A stretch of DNA of 7,615 nucleotides, taken from NCBI GenBank assembly GCA_012799495.1, contig JAAZLD010000011.1:1-7615 (forward strand), in the 5' to 3' direction. The position numbers and the translations under genes were made by a program. This stretch comes from Desulfitobacterium sp. Its GTDB lineage: Bacteria > Bacillota > Desulfitobacteriia > Desulfitobacteriales > Desulfitobacteriaceae. Below, in pieces: positions 5,801-7,615 of the stretch. The notes under the pieces are model-generated. The model saw only the letters and a program-made list of their open reading frames with translations, was not told the DNA's origin and made no database searches. Numbering within the stretch: position 1 is the first letter of the stretch; each line of letters opens with the position of its first letter.

Positions 5801-7264
5801 TTATTTAACTAGACTACTGGCTGCCGTAAGGGCCATTTGAGCCAATGGTGTAGGATAAATCCCTAGGATAATAGTTATTATCATAGAGAATACCATACCA
5901 AATTTCGCCGCACCTTGTACTGGAACAGAAGGTAAACCATCAGAACTTCCAGTATACATTACTCTTACAACTGACAAGTAGTAGTAAACGGAGATCATAC
6001 TCATAACAAACCCGATAACAGCAATCCAAACTACTCCAGAGTCGATTACAGCTGAAAAGAGGTAGAATTTACCTACGAATCCGGCTAATGGCGGGATACC
6101 AGCTAAAGAGAGGAAGGAGATAGTTAGTACAGCTGCAGCTAGTGGGGAGCGTTTAGCCAAACCAGAGTAGGCTGAGATTTCAGTGCTTCCCTGAGATTGA
6201 GCTACATGAGTAATAACTGCAAAGGCACCCATGTTGGCAAAGATATAGATCATCAGGTAGAATATTACCCCTTTTACACCGTTTTCCAAAGCTTGAATTG
6301 TCGGTGTGGATACAGCGATGATACCAACAATGACATAGCCTGCCTGAGCAATTCCGGAATAAGCCATTAGGCGTTGGATATTCTTTTGTGGGAAAGCCAT
6401 TAAGTTACCAATAATCATGGTCAAGGCTGCCAGTACCAAAAGAATTACATAGCCTGTCTCGGCAAATCCTTGGTTGTATAGCATAAGAAGAAAGAATCTC
6501 ACAATTACTGCAAAACCTGCTGCCTTAGAGGCAGTTGCCAAGAAAGCGGTAACAGGTGAAGGAGCACCTTCATAGATATCTGGCGCCCACATATGGAAAG
6601 GCACCAAAGTAATCTTAAATCCAAAACCCGCCAAAATCATAACTGTAGCTAAGATAGTTACAGGACTCAACTGACTACCTAAGGCCTGAGCAACAGAAAA
6701 GATTTGGGTAGATCCTGTTAGGCCATAGATGAGGCTTATACCGTAGAGAAGAATGGCTGAGGAAGAAGCACCTAGTACCAAGTACTTGATACCTGCTTCC
6801 GAGGATTTCGGATCATTGGGATGATAAGCTACCAAGATAAAGAAAGTAATAGTCATCATCTCTAAACCGATATACATGGTGATTAAATCACCGGCACCAG
6901 CCATAAGAATCATACCTAAAGTAGCTAACATCAATAAGGGGTAGAATTCACCGCGATGAGCAGCAAATTGACCTACATAAGCCTTTGAGGAGAGTATTAC
7001 TAGTAACAATGCTACAAGGAACATTATTTTAAATATTCCTGCAAACTGGTCGTGAATAAACATTCCTTGCAAGAATAAAGCATTCTTGCTAAAGAAGAAA
7101 TCATAGATGGCATATATTAGGGTTCCTAAGGTGGCGAAGAGGGCTAGAGAGAACATTCCTTTTCTTGAGCCGCGAGGCAGAATTAACCCGATTATAAATA
7201 AGCCAAGACCAAGGACTGCCATAATGATTTCTGTAGAGAGTAGCGAAAGTTCGAAATTCACCAT
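5801..7264 (-). CDS. nuoN: NADH-quinone oxidoreductase subunit N (complex I membrane subunit)
   Basis: NuoN is one of the three antiporter-like, proton-pumping subunits in the membrane arm of respiratory complex I. The 487-residue product has the usual length and is hydrophobic throughout, consistent with about 14 membrane helices. The residues expected for proton transfer are present: Glu135 (GLEMM, helix 5), Lys217 (GFGFKITLVPFH, helix 7), Lys247 (ATASKAAGF, helix 8) and Lys399 (AGFVGKF, helix 12), at positions close to E. coli Glu133, Lys217, Lys247 and Lys395. The signature HMWAPDIYEGAPSPVTAF (224-241) is clear. GGAGGG (7278 to 7273) lies eight bases before the ATG, and the ATG shares one base with the nuoM stop (TAATG), so translation is probably coupled. 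It is the last gene of the operon; the terminator follows at once. Nothing is broken or truncated. Confidence 0.97.
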   Translation of the reverse strand: MVNFELSLLSTEIIMAVLGLGLFIIGLILPRGSRKGMFSLALFATLGTLIYAIYDFFFSKNALFLQGMFIHDQFAGIFKIMFLVALLLVILSSKAYVGQFAAHRGEFYPLLMLATLGMILMAGAGDLITMYIGLEMMTITFFILVAYHPNDPKSSEAGIKYLVLGASSSAILLYGISLIYGLTGSTQIFSVAQALGSQLSPVTILATVMILAGFGFKITLVPFHMWAPDIYEGAPSPVTAFLATASKAAGFAVIVRFFLLMLYNQGFAETGYVILLVLAALTMIIGNLMAFPQKNIQRLMAYSGIAQAGYVIVGIIAVSTPTIQALENGVKGVIFYLMIYIFANMGAFAVITHVAQSQGSTEISAYSGLAKRSPLAAAVLTISFLSLAGIPPLAGFVGKFYLFSAVIDSGVVWIAVIGFVMSMISVYYYLSVVRVMYTGSSDGLPSVPVQGAAKFGMVFSMIITIILGIYPTPLAQMALTAASSLVK

Positions 7265-7615
7265 TAGAACAACCCTCCTATCTTCGCCTGGGTTACTGCT
7301 TCAATAGCCTCGACTAACCCTGAGGATTGAATCCCAGCATCAATAAGTTGCAGCACAGTATTGGGGAATACTCCTGCATAGACAATAACAAAGACTAAAA
7401 CTACTAAGGGAACTAACTCTGGACCCCGTAGATCTTTTAGGTGATCCCATTCGGAACGACGTGGTCCAAATAATACATTGGCAATAAGGCGGAGGGAATA
7501 TACTGCTGTAATAATGATACCAAAAATACCGATTACAGCTAGTACTGGAAACTCTCGTACAGCACCCATGAAGATGGTAAACTCACCAACGAAGTTAACA
7601 GTACCTGGTAGACCC
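7264..7615 (-). CDS. nuoM: NADH-quinone oxidoreductase subunit M, C-terminal part (cut by window edge)
   Basis: The reading frame stays open to the right edge, so only the last 116 residues are visible; the methionine encoded at 7569 is internal, not a start. The first visible residues read Gly-Leu-Pro-Gly-Thr-Val-Asn-Phe-Val-Gly-Glu-Phe, the conserved helix-12 motif of NuoM, whose Glu corresponds to E. coli Glu407, needed for proton translocation. Two further hydrophobic segments follow (about visible residues 22-48, Phe-Pro-Val-Leu onward, and 67-86, Leu-Val-Pro-Leu onward), then a short hydrophilic tail. NuoM is a proton-pumping antiporter-like subunit of the complex I membrane arm. The gene precedes nuoN in the canonical order and its TAA overlaps the nuoN ATG by one base. 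Confidence 0.95.
   Translation of the reverse strand, partial: GLPGTVNFVGEFTIFMGAVREFPVLAVIGIFGIIITAVYSLRLIANVLFGPRRSEWDHLKDLRGPELVPLVVLVFVIVYAGVFPNTVLQLIDAGIQSSGLVEAIEAVTQAKIGGLF
7273..7278 (-). promoter_or_regulatory. Ribosome binding site of nuoN inside the end of nuoM
   Basis: GGAGGG (7278 to 7273) lies within the last codons of nuoM, eight bases before the nuoN ATG at 7264. With the TAATG overlap it marks translational coupling and confirms the nuoN start. Confidence 0.8.

Noticed and set aside
5536..5808. Open reading frame of 90 codons on the plus strand in the nuoN-yraN gap
   Set aside because: It has no ribosome binding site, its 5' end is antisense to yraN, its 3' end runs through the nuo terminator hairpin, and the residue composition looks like translated non-coding DNA.
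7107..7307. Plus-strand frame of 66 codons over the nuoN/nuoM junction
   Set aside because: It is antisense to two well-supported nuo genes, basic in composition and without family features.

Overview
The window looks like chromosomal DNA of a low-GC, endospore-type Firmicute, most likely a Peptococcaceae-like clostridium of the Desulfitobacterium/Desulfosporosinus kind. The basis is AT-rich DNA with strong AGGAGG-type ribosome binding sites and TTG/GTG starts, ComM and YraN of clostridial type, and a complex I (nuo) operon end, which is uncommon in Firmicutes outside that group. The genus is an inference.

Layout: (1) 1-79 holds nothing I can identify. (2) 80-595, minus: a small lipoprotein of unknown function. 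(3) 617-806: a divergent intergenic region with a perfect -10 box for the lipoprotein gene. (4) 807-2441, plus: comM (YifB family AAA+ ATPase / branch-migration helicase), closed by a strong terminator at 2486-2527. (5) 2551-5108, minus: a two-component system, response regulator then sensor kinase, convergent with comM and with its own promoter at 5142-5169. It most resembles ResD/ResE. (6) 5179-5544, minus: yraN (UPF0102). (7) 5545-5800: non-coding, with a nested palindrome and the nuo terminator. (8) 5801-7615, minus: nuoN and the 3' end of nuoM, overlapping by one base; nuoM runs off the right edge.

How the genes relate: NuoM and NuoN are proton-pumping membrane subunits of respiratory complex I and end their operon here. 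The ResDE-like pair could sense redox or envelope state, but nothing in the sequence shows that it controls nuo. ComM and YraN are DNA-processing proteins that are often adjacent and co-directional in other bacteria; here the two-component system lies between them and comM is inverted relative to yraN. For four genes the furthest-upstream start is not the likely one: the ribosome binding sites favour starts at 595 (GTG), 4356 (TTG), 5108 (ATG) and 5544 (ATG).

This is mostly an ordinary housekeeping region. I see no mobile element, CRISPR array, rRNA or tRNA, and no convincing new system. The most unusual points are the nested palindrome beside the nuo terminator, the long Ser/Asn-rich linker in ComM, the split comM/yraN pair, and ResD-box-like repeats at the response-regulator promoter.
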